A DNA stretch of 64,000 nt. It comes from Zymoseptoria tritici IPO323 (taxonomy: Eukaryota > Ascomycota > Dothideomycetes > Mycosphaerellales > Mycosphaerellaceae). The first letter of the stretch is position 1; every line of letters begins with the position of its first letter. Where the stretch lies: contig NC_018215.1 of NCBI RefSeq assembly GCF_000219625.1, positions 1,612,001 to 1,676,000 on the forward strand. Reading direction: 5' to 3'. The notes below the pieces were generated by a model. The model was not told where the DNA came from. It searched no databases and was given only the letters and a program-made list of their open reading frames with translations. Below are positions 11,113 to 20,914 of this stretch, one piece after another. The position numbers and the translations under genes are program-made.

Positions 11113-12084
11113 GGTGAAGGTATTCGGTGGGGTGGCGTGAGATGTTGTTGTGCGCCAACGGAGGTTGACGGCGATGTAGCGACTGCGAGGTGAGGAGACT
11201 GTTCGGTATCGGTAGGAAATTGTCTGTAAAGTCGATTCTGTATGCACCGAGGTAGTGATAGGTAATGTGTGTCGTGAATACGTCGAGGAAGGTTGATGCA
11301 GGTCAGGCAGAATAGAGTGCGGCAGGAAGAGCAGGGGGTCTTTCATACAAAGTACTTGAGGTATAGACCTAGCTACGTCAGAGTAGTCCAAGATCCGCCG
11401 CCACTCTTCTCCCGACCAAGCCTTGCGATCGCTGCACAGCCCAGCAATCCATCGAAGCGAAATTCCGTCTTGGCTCGCGCATGACCGTGGATGTGGTAAA
11501 AGCATGCCGTGGTGCAGGCGGAGTCTAGCGATCGCTCATGATGAACGTGGACCAACAGGACGAAGGATCGCGGACTCTTGATCTGCGAGATCGATCCTTT
11601 GTCGTCCGTCACCGCCACTGAGCATCTCGCCAAGTGAACGTGCTTCGCCTTGTGGGTAATCGGCTGAATGCCAATAATCGAAGTCGCTATTGCTTCCAGA
11701 ATGCCGCAGCTGCGAATGAAGGATTTCGTCCTCGGCCGCCTCAAGACGACCATGACGCTGTGAAGAGGCAGTGTAACATTCTTGCGGTACAGCACATGTG
11801 TGGTAGTACCGCTCACTTAGTGGTGGAAGAACCACAACCACAAAAGCACGAGAGCACGAGAGCAAGAGTTTGTTGTACAATGGTGATCGATTCAACTTGC
11901 TGGCCAGTGATCCACTAGTCCAGTCTAGTACTACAAGCACAGCCACCAACTCTGGCCGTGGAATGCTATACCACAATGCCCCAAATCTAACAGGCCTCTT
12001 TCTTGTGACCACCTCATACTGATACAGTCCGAACCAAGGCTGGTGCCTGGTCACGAGCAACGCATACCCCACAACTGTTATGAC
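11113..12084. other. intergenic; promoter of the Gly/Ser-rich gene and SWR1 3' flank
   Basis: Nearly 1 kb without convincing coding content. Both flanking genes are on the minus strand. Confidence 0.5.
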
Positions 12085-15000
12085 CTACCGCTTCCTCTTC
12101 GGCCGATGGCTCGGATCCCTTCCATGTTTGTCCAATCTCCTGACCGGCGGCGGTACATAGACCCAATCCTTCAGCATCCATTCCATATTCTTGATCATGA
12201 ATCGGTCCACATGACCTTTGAGCTCATCGACTTCACCCTCAGCCACGCCGCCGCTCGGACCAGGTGTATTGGCTTTCGAAGGACCTTTGCTCGACCGCTC
12301 GGCGAAGTCGACGTCGTCTTGCAGGTCCTCCTTGCGGGCCTGCTGCGCAGCGAGCACGTCTTCCCGATCCTCGACAGATTCCAACGCTTGGGTCGTGGTC
12401 TTTTCCTCCCCGCCGAGGAAGCGCTCGATGGCGACTGCGACCTCGTCGTTGCCATTATCATCGTCAGGAGTATCTTGGCGAGTGGGCTGCTGGTATTCAG
12501 TCGTGAAGTGTCCATCCTGGATGACCGTCTGATCAAGCAAACTCTTCTGATTGGCGCGTCGGAGAATGTTCTCTTCGACCGTCTTTTCGCTGACCATTTT
12601 GTACACTTCGACGTCACGGACTTGACCAATACGATGAGCGCGGTCCATACATTGTCGGTCCATCTGAGGGTTCCAATCGAGGTCGTAGAAGATGACGGAG
12701 GACGCGCCGGTCAAATTGAGTCCGACACCACCAGCGCGAGACGAAAGGATCATGCATTGGTACTTGGAGTCTGGTCGATTGAATTCGGCGGACATGATTT
12801 GTCGTCGCTCGACCGGAGTGCTACCGTCCAGGCGGAGATATGGTAGGTTCATCAAGCTCAGGAACTGCTCGAGGATGTTGAGCGTGCCGGTCATTTGGGT
12901 GAAGATCAGACTTCGTGAGCCCTTTGATTGCAGCTCTCGCAGGAGGTAGGTCAGACGTTGCAGTTTTCCAGAATCGTAGATGAGCAAACGTGAGTCCGGG
13001 AACGCAATGCTAGCGCGTACGCGAGCTTCGTGACCCCAGTCTTCTTCGACGGGATATGAGGGAGATGCCCGGAGAGCCTCTTGCAATTGTGGCGGAATAG
13101 CATAGTCTAGGATGGGAACGGTCGCAGCAGGCGGAACGAAGGTGAATCTCACAACGGTGTCCTTGAGTCTCTCGGCATACTTGTCGTAAGTTGCGATGTC
13201 CGCTTGCAGGCGTGTCGTCGCCACGGCACTCCAATCACTGGGATGATCCAATCTGAGTGGTCGGCGACCAGGACTTGGCCAGGCTTGCAAGAATCGTACC
13301 GTCGGCTGGCGGCGAGACTTGAAATTGTACGGTCTGCCGGTGCTGATCGTCAAAATCTCCCGCAGATCAGATCCGTAGACTGGAGTTCTGCCAAATGCCG
13401 AGTCCGTTGCTTGAATGCAGGCGCGCATCTGGTGCACTTTGCGTTGTCGGTCGTAGAGACGCTGCAATGCTCGAACGCCAACAATGGTGCTTGGGTCAAG
13501 GTCGTCTCCTGCGGGCACAGCCTCCAGCTTGTTGACTTCCTGCAGTAGCTGCGCACGAGCGCTGAGTTTACGTCCTCTGCTCAGTATCGCTTTGCTGCGA
13601 TTCTCGTTTCCGGCGACTAGCATGTCTATTGGCGGACCGTCGCGCACGCCGAGAAGCTCCCTTACAAGCCGTTCTTTGCTGCTGTAGATCTCAAGCGGAC
13701 TGGTATCCATGGCAAAGCTTGTCTGAATCGGTCTCGGATCGAACAGATCAGGATGATTGCATACACGCCTCAGACTGAGCAGCACTGCACCAGCCTGGAC
13801 TCCATTACCTTTGGCAAGGGAGGCCTTGGTCTCGGCAAGACCCATATAATCCTGATAAAGCTGGCGCTGACGCTTGCTGAGCTTGCAAACAACCACACTC
13901 TCTGTCTTCTTAGGAAGATCCTTCTCCACTTCGATCTTCTTGCGTCGGAGCAAAAAGGGACGCAGAGAGACGTGCAATTGGTTGACGACGCGTTGAGCAT
14001 TTTCCGAGATCTTTTGCACGCCTTGGTCAAAGATCTCCTTGACTGGATCTTTCCAGTGGCTGAGAAACTCCTCCAGCTCGCCATGTGATCGATCGTCGTC
14101 GCCAGCAGTGAGAAATGTCAGCAATGCCCAGACTTCTGCGAGGTCGTTTTGAAGCGGTGTTCCGGTCAACAGTAATCTCGCTTTTGTCCTCAAGCGGATC
14201 AGGGTCTGCCAACGCTGGCTATTGAAGTTTCGGATGTTGTGAGCTTCATCAAGGATGAGATAGTGCCACTGAACATTGCGAATGGCATTGATGTCTTGCA
14301 TGGCGACATTGTAGCTGGTGATGACCACGTTGTATCCTCTCTTTTCCTTGTTTTCGTGGTGAGGATCGTTCGACCATCCTTTTCGCTTGGCCACTCGCTC
14401 TTCAAAAGTGCCGTAGTATGCTAGAACGCGGAATCCGGGCAAAAATTTGTGAAACTCTGTGACCCAGTTGAGGATAACCGATGTTGGCACAATCACAAGA
14501 TGCGTGTCCCACACCTCGTGGGCTTCTGCCAAGTGGGCAAGTAGAGAGATTGTCTGAATGGTCTTTCCCAAGCCCATCTCGTCTGCTAAGATTCCATTGG
14601 TGCCGTTGCGATACAGCGATGCAAGCCAGTCGAGACCCGCATGTTGGTACGATCGAAGGGTGCCGCGCATCATGGACGGAATAGGGACCAAGGTTTTGGC
14701 ACCCAAGTCTTCCACGACGTCCATCTCCTCGACATCTTCCTCGGCGTCTTGCTTGGGATCATCTGGAGACGGTGCTTGGCGAGAAGCATCGTCGACGGCT
14801 GGAGTGGCAGCTTGCGTCGCCTCCTGCGAATACTCGCCGTTGACATCGAGCTGAGCATCGACGCTGTCATGATCCTCGCCGGCACCAGCATTGGCCTGTT
14901 TGTCTGACCGCGACTCGGATCCAGAACGTGGGTTTTCGTTATCGCCACCATTCTCAACGCTGGTCATTGGCGTAGGCAGACCTCCATCCTTCTCCCGCAA

Positions 15001-17292
15001 CAGCTCCTTCGGGGTGTAAAGAGCAAGGAGAGAGTTGCGCATAATTGCGGGCTCGTCATCGGCCGCATTGCTTGCAGCGTCACCATCATCGTCATCATTA
15101 TCATTGTCGTCGGCTTCGTCTCCGGTACTGCTCATGTCCTCATCCGAATCGTAATCCTCGGAGTCCATGTCTGTAGACTCATCAGAAGAGAGATGCTCTT
15201 CAACTTGAAGCTCTTCCTTTGTGGGGGAAGGAGAACGTGAAGCGGCTCCACGCTTTCTCACGCGTCTTTCGGGGACGATGCTGTCTTGGTCATCACCTTC
15301 CCCACGTGGCTCGTCGACTCGAGGAGTCACTTTTTCCTCTGTTTCGCCCTCGCTCGGCGCATCATTCTTTTCCTGGTCTTCATCTTCATCTTCGGCCTCG
15401 TCTTCATCCTGTGCGACCTCGCCCTTCTTATCTGGCGGTTCGGCCTGCCGCTGAGCCAGATATGCCGCCAATGTATCGTCATCCATCTCACCCTCCTCTT
15501 CTTCTGCATCCTGCACGGCGTCGCTTGCAGAATCGCTCATGTTCTCTTCCCCTTCCTCCTCGTCGCCGTCATCCTCGTCATCATCCTCGGAGCCCTCGAC
15601 ATCGCCTGTACTGTCCGTGTGTATGTCGATATCGCTGTCGACATCTGCATCTCCGCGCTGTTTGGCAAGCAAATTCTCACTCCACTCGAGCTTCTTCTGC
15701 AATTTCTCCGCTCGCAATGCTTCCTGCTCAGCTTCGTATGCCTGTCTCCTCGCCTCGCGCACATGCGCTTCGACCAAATCCCATTTTGCCTTCATATCGG
15801 CAAACACCTGCTTGGCCACCAGACGGAAGATTTTGTCCTGTTCAGCCACGATATCCTCCTCAGTGGGCCCATGAATGGTCTTCCACTTGTCAAGAGCCTC
15901 GTAGGCGATCTTCTTCGCGAGCGCGCGGTGCTGAACCTTTTCTTTCCTCTGAAGCTGCCGCAGCCAGAGCACATGCCCGACAAGATCGTCGTGGTGTCCA
16001 TACTGCTGCGGAGGCTCCAATTGTCGCTCATCCTGATACAAACTGAGATGATCTCGACTAAGCACTCCACCCGGTTGAGCCTCTTTCAATATCCGCTCTC
16101 GCATTGCAGCTTCCTCGGCAGCCTGCTTTACAGCCCGCTGAGCGAAGTACTCCGCATCAGGTGGACCACGATCGTTCTCCAAGTATGGCTGCTGTAACTC
16201 TTTCAATTCCCATTCGTCCAGAAGTTGATACAGAGAGATCTGAGGCGGGTGAGCAGGAGTCCGTGGTATCGCTCTCGGCGTCGGATGATCGATCGCTTTT
16301 CGTGGAGTATTGAAGCGGAGTCGAATCTTGGGCGAGGGTTTCGTCAAGTCTTCAGGCGATGGCGACACATTGCTTCGACGAGGACCCTTGCGGACCACCG
16401 GTGTCGTAGCAGACGCATCTTCCATCTTGACATCCTGCATCGCCTTCCGCTTGGATCCAGGTTTCGGACCAGGCTTTTTGCGGGCGGGAACAGGCTCCGG
16501 CGCTGGAAACGAGCGCGTCGGTTGAAGAGCAGCAATCCGTGCCTGTAGCTCCTTTATCTTTGTACTCGTCGTGAAGCTCGCCAGTCTATCCTCGCCAGTC
16601 GTCGACTTCCCTTCGATCTCCTGCTTTTTTGGGGGCCGACCAACCGGCCTCTTCCCGTTGCTCTTCACCTCCTGCTTGGATGTCGCCAACATATCGACCT
16701 GCTTCTTACTCCTCGGGCTGATTCGCTTGGGAGGAGTCTCTCCGACATCCTTGTTGAAACGACCGCTCTTACGCTTGCCGTCCACGTTGATCGTTGTCGG
16801 ACCTTCCGCCCCAAACTTCTTCCAAGGAGGACTTGCAGGTCTCGAGCGAGGCGCTGACAATTGGCTATCGCTCCGCCCTCGACCTTCACCTTCGCTCAAA
16901 CCGGGCGTACCTCCCAGGTTCACACGTGCTGACACGCGTCGACCATCTGCGCTCTTCAACGTTGTCGTCTCGGCCGTGGGAAACTGCCATGGTGGGGAGG
17001 GTGCTCGCTTGCGCTTTTTGGCGGGTTTCTCGGCGACCGGATCCGGTGATGTCAACGCAGCTTCAGACTCTCGTCTCTTCGCGCTGGGTTGAGGTGCTGG
17101 TCGAAGTGTGGAGGGGTCGTCGTCGAGTTGCGGCGTGGCGTCGCGGGTGTCGGTCTCGTCTTTGATAGCAGTGTCGCCATCGCCATCGATCGGTCGCGTA
17201 GGAGAAGCGTTTCCATCATCATGTGTATTCGATCCTGTTCCCGTATGAGGAACGTCTGCCTCCACTTCAGGAGCAGAGTTCGGTATGGTCAT
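12085..17292 (-). CDS. SWR1: SWR1-type chromatin-remodelling ATPase
   Basis: Catalytic subunit of the SWR1 complex, which exchanges H2A for H2A.Z in nucleosomes. Intronless, 1735 aa, normal for the family. Basic, low-complexity N-terminus with AT-hook-like GRPPKK and KKPGPKPGSKRK patches; an HSA-type helical region around residues 370-520 for actin-related protein binding; then long acidic stretches at about 590-760. The Snf2 N-lobe starts near residue 875 (RGTLRSYQHAGLDWLASL) with DEMGLGKT (~900) and DEAH (~1015). The C-lobe starts near 1435 and ends with SSRAGGVGLNLTGA and DRAHRIGQ. The ~250-aa insert between the lobes marks the INO80/SWR1 group; the start of the ATPase and the HSA context favour SWR1. 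Divergent from NDUFB8, with starts 363 bp apart. Confidence 0.95.
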   Translation of the reverse strand: MTIPNSAPEVEADVPHTGTGSNTHDDGNASPTRPIDGDGDTAIKDETDTRDATPQLDDDPSTLRPAPQPSAKRRESEAALTSPDPVAEKPAKKRKRAPSPPWQFPTAETTTLKSADGRRVSARVNLGGTPGLSEGEGRGRSDSQLSAPRSRPASPPWKKFGAEGPTTINVDGKRKSGRFNKDVGETPPKRISPRSKKQVDMLATSKQEVKSNGKRPVGRPPKKQEIEGKSTTGEDRLASFTTSTKIKELQARIAALQPTRSFPAPEPVPARKKPGPKPGSKRKAMQDVKMEDASATTPVVRKGPRRSNVSPSPEDLTKPSPKIRLRFNTPRKAIDHPTPRAIPRTPAHPPQISLYQLLDEWELKELQQPYLENDRGPPDAEYFAQRAVKQAAEEAAMRERILKEAQPGGVLSRDHLSLYQDERQLEPPQQYGHHDDLVGHVLWLRQLQRKEKVQHRALAKKIAYEALDKWKTIHGPTEEDIVAEQDKIFRLVAKQVFADMKAKWDLVEAHVREARRQAYEAEQEALRAEKLQKKLEWSENLLAKQRGDADVDSDIDIHTDSTGDVEGSEDDDEDDGDEEEGEENMSDSASDAVQDAEEEEGEMDDDTLAAYLAQRQAEPPDKKGEVAQDEDEAEDEDEDQEKNDAPSEGETEEKVTPRVDEPRGEGDDQDSIVPERRVRKRGAASRSPSPTKEELQVEEHLSSDESTDMDSEDYDSDEDMSSTGDEADDNDNDDDDGDAASNAADDEPAIMRNSLLALYTPKELLREKDGGLPTPMTSVENGGDNENPRSGSESRSDKQANAGAGEDHDSVDAQLDVNGEYSQEATQAATPAVDDASRQAPSPDDPKQDAEEDVEEMDVVEDLGAKTLVPIPSMMRGTLRSYQHAGLDWLASLYRNGTNGILADEMGLGKTIQTISLLAHLAEAHEVWDTHLVIVPTSVILNWVTEFHKFLPGFRVLAYYGTFEERVAKRKGWSNDPHHENKEKRGYNVVITSYNVAMQDINAIRNVQWHYLILDEAHNIRNFNSQRWQTLIRLRTKARLLLTGTPLQNDLAEVWALLTFLTAGDDDRSHGELEEFLSHWKDPVKEIFDQGVQKISENAQRVVNQLHVSLRPFLLRRKKIEVEKDLPKKTESVVVCKLSKRQRQLYQDYMGLAETKASLAKGNGVQAGAVLLSLRRVCNHPDLFDPRPIQTSFAMDTSPLEIYSSKERLVRELLGVRDGPPIDMLVAGNENRSKAILSRGRKLSARAQLLQEVNKLEAVPAGDDLDPSTIVGVRALQRLYDRQRKVHQMRACIQATDSAFGRTPVYGSDLREILTISTGRPYNFKSRRQPTVRFLQAWPSPGRRPLRLDHPSDWSAVATTRLQADIATYDKYAERLKDTVVRFTFVPPAATVPILDYAIPPQLQEALRASPSYPVEEDWGHEARVRASIAFPDSRLLIYDSGKLQRLTYLLRELQSKGSRSLIFTQMTGTLNILEQFLSLMNLPYLRLDGSTPVERRQIMSAEFNRPDSKYQCMILSSRAGGVGLNLTGASSVIFYDLDWNPQMDRQCMDRAHRIGQVRDVEVYKMVSEKTVEENILRRANQKSLLDQTVIQDGHFTTEYQQPTRQDTPDDDNGNDEVAVAIERFLGGEEKTTTQALESVEDREDVLAAQQARKEDLQDDVDFAERSSKGPSKANTPGPSGGVAEGEVDELKGHVDRFMIKNMEWMLKDWVYVPPPVRRLDKHGRDPSHRPKRKR

Positions 17293-17655
17293 ACCGCGTC
17301 GTCCTCCCCTTCATCATCACCGGAAGAGACTCGAGCTGAACAATTCGATTGATGAGCTATCGGAATGAAAAGCTGTGTTCCAGATTCGCGCAACACCTTC
17401 AGAGATTGTCAAAAAGTCCTGTGAAATGAGCGTCTGAAAATGAAAGGTGGAAGGCGTGGTTGTAAACTTTGTCACTTTGAAGTTGTTCTCCGACGAAGTC
17501 CAACTTCGACCCGCCGTAGTTCTAAAGCTTGCCAAGAACCTCCCGAACATCCTCCCGGCTTCAGCATCCAGACAACATCACTTTCGCCAGCAGCGATCGA
17601 GACGCATTGCAGCGTCCACATCCTCGCCGTCGATCCCTCCGCTCTACGTACTGCC
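17293..17655. promoter_or_regulatory. bidirectional promoter SWR1 / NDUFB8
   Basis: Short spacer between two divergent start codons, so both promoters must lie within it. No specific operator recognised. Confidence 0.5.
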
Positions 17656-18431
17656 ATGGCGAGCCTCCGACCCCTCGCCAGACTGGCGCCGCGCGCCCAA
17701 TTCATCCGTGCAGCGCCCATCGCTCGCGTCACCGGACAGCTGCAATCGACCCGCTCCGCATCCACGACAGAGACCGGACCGAAAGAGCAGGCGTCGGAGG
17801 AGCTGATCATGCAGCCGGGCGAAGATGTGAACATGGTATGCACGTCCGGAGAGTCAAGGGAAGGAGATGGAGGACCGGCCGACACCATGCGCTGGAGGAC
17901 AACTGAGACGGACAATGAATGCTGATGCTTCGCTATGCAGAACGGCAACTACCCCGACCCATCCACTACATCAGCCTTGCCATTGAAGAGGCAATTCCGC
18001 GATCCATACGCCGACTGGTGAGCTTTCTACCGGTGCCTCGTACGGACACGCGAACACCCTCTTTAACAACCATGATCTCCACAGGTGGGACCCTCAAGAA
18101 CGTCGCAACTACGGCGAGCCGATTCACGAAGACAACGACATCCTCGGGATCTTCACGACCGAATCATACACGCACTTCAAGCCCGGTTGGGGCGGTGTTC
18201 TGCTCGTACGTGCTGATCTTCACTCTCAAACCCTATACATATTGACAATCATTGCAGGGCAGCTTCATCGGCGCCGTCGGAGCGCTGTGCGTTGTGGTTG
18301 GCATTTACTACCCAGACAAGCCGTCTGTGACGAGGACTTTTGAGGGTGGACTGGAGGCGGAGTTGGGAGGACCGAAGGCCGTGAGGGCGAGGAAGTCGGA
18401 TGATGATTGGGCGCCTTTGGACCGATCGTGA
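17656..18431 (+). CDS. complex I subunit NDUFB8 (ASHI)
   Basis: Accessory membrane-arm subunit of mitochondrial NADH:ubiquinone oxidoreductase. Four exons (17656-17835, 17941-18017, 18085-18205, 18258-18431) give 183 aa. The N-terminus is an Arg/Ala-rich mitochondrial presequence. Joining exons 2 and 3 rebuilds the family hallmark DPYADWWDPQERRNYGEP. Exon 4 contains the single membrane helix (GSFIGAVGALCVVVGIYY) followed by PDKPSVTRTF. Three small phase-compatible introns are typical. A second complex I-related gene (NDUFAF2-like) occurs 28 kb away, without evidence that the two are linked in regulation. Confidence 0.93.
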
Positions 18432-18931
18432 AGCGGCGGAGGGCTGTAAATATGAGATGGTTCTCTATGTATCGAGCGAAAGACGTTTCCAGACACTTTC
18501 GCCTTCGCCATGAGTGGAGTCGGTCGGCAGCACCACAACGAGGCTTTGTGTGCGCGCATGAATCTGGTCTCTCATGTTGTGTCTGGTAGAGCAATGCGGC
18601 AATGCGGGAGAGAAGGAACATGGTCTTCGCAAGCAGGACGTTCAAACGCATATCCAATTGGACACCAACGGTGCGGTCTCATAGATTATATCCAATGATT
18701 ATCAACAATGTATGCAAGTCCATCGCTATAGGAATATCAGGCCAATTCAGTCCTGTGAGTCCTGTTCCACCGTCCACGATTCCCCAGCATCTCAGATAGC
18801 ATCTGCTCTCCCCTGTATCATTCCCACGTCCGCCCTAGAAATCGCAAAAGTAAATCCCAAAATTTGCCGGGTATCGCAAGAAATGTCATCATCCCAAGTC
18901 ACTGCTTTTTGCTCATTTCCCTCCAACGCCC
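18432..18931. other. intergenic, convergent 3' flanks
   Basis: Between the 3' ends of NDUFB8 and the minus-strand membrane protein. No coding signal. Confidence 0.5.
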
Positions 18932-20056
18932 TCAAAAGTTCCTATAATCACAAGAGCACTCCGGCCCCTCCGCCTGCGGCGTCAACACTCCCTGGATCCT
19001 CTCCCCATCAACCCCATTATTCCACTGATAACAAGCCGGCACATCCTCTCCACCCGGACTGACCTGCTCGATCTCCACAGCGTACGGCCATACATCAGCT
19101 GGTAATTGCTGTCCATCACCGCTTCGCTGTGCGCCGAGGTAGAGTGTGCCCGTGAACGTCGTCTGATTGAAGTAACATTGTGCGACTTGGTTCCCGACCA
19201 GAGGAACTGTGGGAATGACGGATTTGGACTGTTGGTAGGAGAAAGTGTAGCGTTCCGCGGAGGCATTGGATGCGGGATTGTGGTAGGTTAGGGAGATGTT
19301 GGAGAAGGTGATGGAGAGAGGGTTGTTGGTTGTGGAGATTGTGAGATTCGCTGGAACGCCGTCGTCGGAGGTGGTGAGCGATGTGCTGTTGGTGGCGTAG
19401 TTGGAGGAAGTGTTGGTCATGATCCATTGGAATTGCGTCGTGCTGCCACATGTCCATGTCGCCGCGTTCGATGTGCAGTCTGTGTTGGTGTCGCGGAGCG
19501 AGGTGACGATGCTGTATTGTCCGATGGGGAAAGGTAGAGATGTGGCATTCTCTGAGGATTCAGCGGTATTGCTAGAGCTCTTATTGTTGCCATTCCCTCG
19601 TCGTCCGACTGTTAGACCGACAGCCAGTCCGATGATGAGGCCTATGAGCAGCAAGATTCCCAACGCGATCAGGCATATCCTTCCCCATCCACCTCTTTTC
19701 AGATCACGCCTCCATCCGCCTTGTTGTCGCAGACTCGCAAGCTTCTCTCCCTCCACCGGTCCACCTTCGCTGACATTGTCTTCGCCGACGGGATCCGGGA
19801 CCCAATTGTAGGCTGGAGGACCTTCCGCATGCGTTACAGATGAGTGCTCGCTCCGCTCAGCCACCAATGGCCAGTTACTTGAAGTTGCCGATTGCGGGTG
19901 TTGGGAAGTCCCGTCTCGAAGATCGCTTCTCGGAGGGATTGGTGGTGTTCTGGGTGAGGCAAAGGCGGAGTCGGCTTCGTCGTTGAAGATGGCGGCCAGG
20001 CGTTGTGATTGAGGGATGGAAATGGGACTGAGCTGAGGCGCTCGTCCGTTGGACAT
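18932..20056 (-). CDS. single-pass, N-glycosylated membrane protein of unknown function
   Basis: Single exon, 374 aa. A hydrophilic, Pro/Ser-rich N-terminal domain of about 125 aa is followed by one strong membrane helix (ICLIALGILLLIGLIIGLAVGLTVG) and then an ectodomain with many Asn-X-Ser/Thr sites and six cysteines. No cleavable signal peptide is present, so a type II orientation (N-terminus inside) is expected, with basic residues RRDLKRGG on the cytosolic side. The ectodomain has no motif I recognise. The layout resembles Pezizomycotina plasma-membrane proteins of unknown role; a wall- or surface-sensing function is only a guess. Confidence 0.8.
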   Translation of the reverse strand: MSNGRAPQLSPISIPQSQRLAAIFNDEADSAFASPRTPPIPPRSDLRDGTSQHPQSATSSNWPLVAERSEHSSVTHAEGPPAYNWVPDPVGEDNVSEGGPVEGEKLASLRQQGGWRRDLKRGGWGRICLIALGILLLIGLIIGLAVGLTVGRRGNGNNKSSSNTAESSENATSLPFPIGQYSIVTSLRDTNTDCTSNAATWTCGSTTQFQWIMTNTSSNYATNSTSLTTSDDGVPANLTISTTNNPLSITFSNISLTYHNPASNASAERYTFSYQQSKSVIPTVPLVGNQVAQCYFNQTTFTGTLYLGAQRSGDGQQLPADVWPYAVEIEQVSPGGEDVPACYQWNNGVDGERIQGVLTPQAEGPECSCDYRNF

Positions 20057-20914
20057 GTCGGCGACGAATTCGCGCGGTCGCGCCGTTCGCGTGGAGACGG
20101 AATGCAGGGTATGTTCGCTGGCGCGGTTTCAGGATGGTGCAGTCGGTAGAACTACTGCTGTCTGTCAAATGGCAAGGAATGAGCGACGACGAGTCTAACC
20201 CAGCAATCGAGCCCGCACGTCGAGGACAGTAAGGATAAAAATGCCGATCGACGAGGCAGGTAATTGGAGTGAGACCGCTGCAACGTGCGAAGCTGAAGAT
20301 GAGACGGCCACAACGTTCTTCAATGGCGTGAGTCTAGAAAGCCAACGGACCCGGTCCCGGTCGGCCGTCATCCGTCGATAAATCAACGATCGGCGGTGAA
20401 CGGCGCCAATTAGTGCCCTGTCATGCCATGTGGTGTCTGTTAATCTCGGGCCTGCCCGTCGACTTTGATACTTTATTCTCACGCGTGTGATTTGAAGGAT
20501 ACCTCCTACGAAATCACAACGTCGATCGCGTGTCTTCCACGTGATGAAGATTGCGAGAGTTACGCAAGATTATTAAGTATCGTTCGCCGTAGAACGACAA
20601 TTTGATATGGTGGCCTGAGGCAGAAGTTCACTGAGCACAAAGAACAGACTTCCTTCTCGAGTGAATCACCTCGCACATGAACTGACGCACCAAGGGCTGG
20701 CATCTTCGACAAATCAACAATTGACTGCCAGGACACAACATCATTCTCAATGGATGTTTTCATTTCCTCGAACCATTGAGTCGCGACATTGCTCTCACTT
20801 CACCACATTCAACATTCAAGCGACAACGACATCTCCAAAGATCACTCATCAGCGGAAGAACGACAGACACCTTCATCGACCTTGCTTCACGGCCACTGAA
20901 TCACTTCTCCAGAC
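20057..20914. promoter_or_regulatory. divergent intergenic region
   Basis: Separates the minus-strand membrane protein from the plus-strand Clr2-like gene. It holds both promoters and leaders. No conserved site or repeat was recognised. Confidence 0.45.

Noticed and set aside
12043..17165. Many plus-strand frames up to 303 codons antisense to SWR1
   Set aside because: SWR1 has clear motifs across the whole length; the antisense frames have none.
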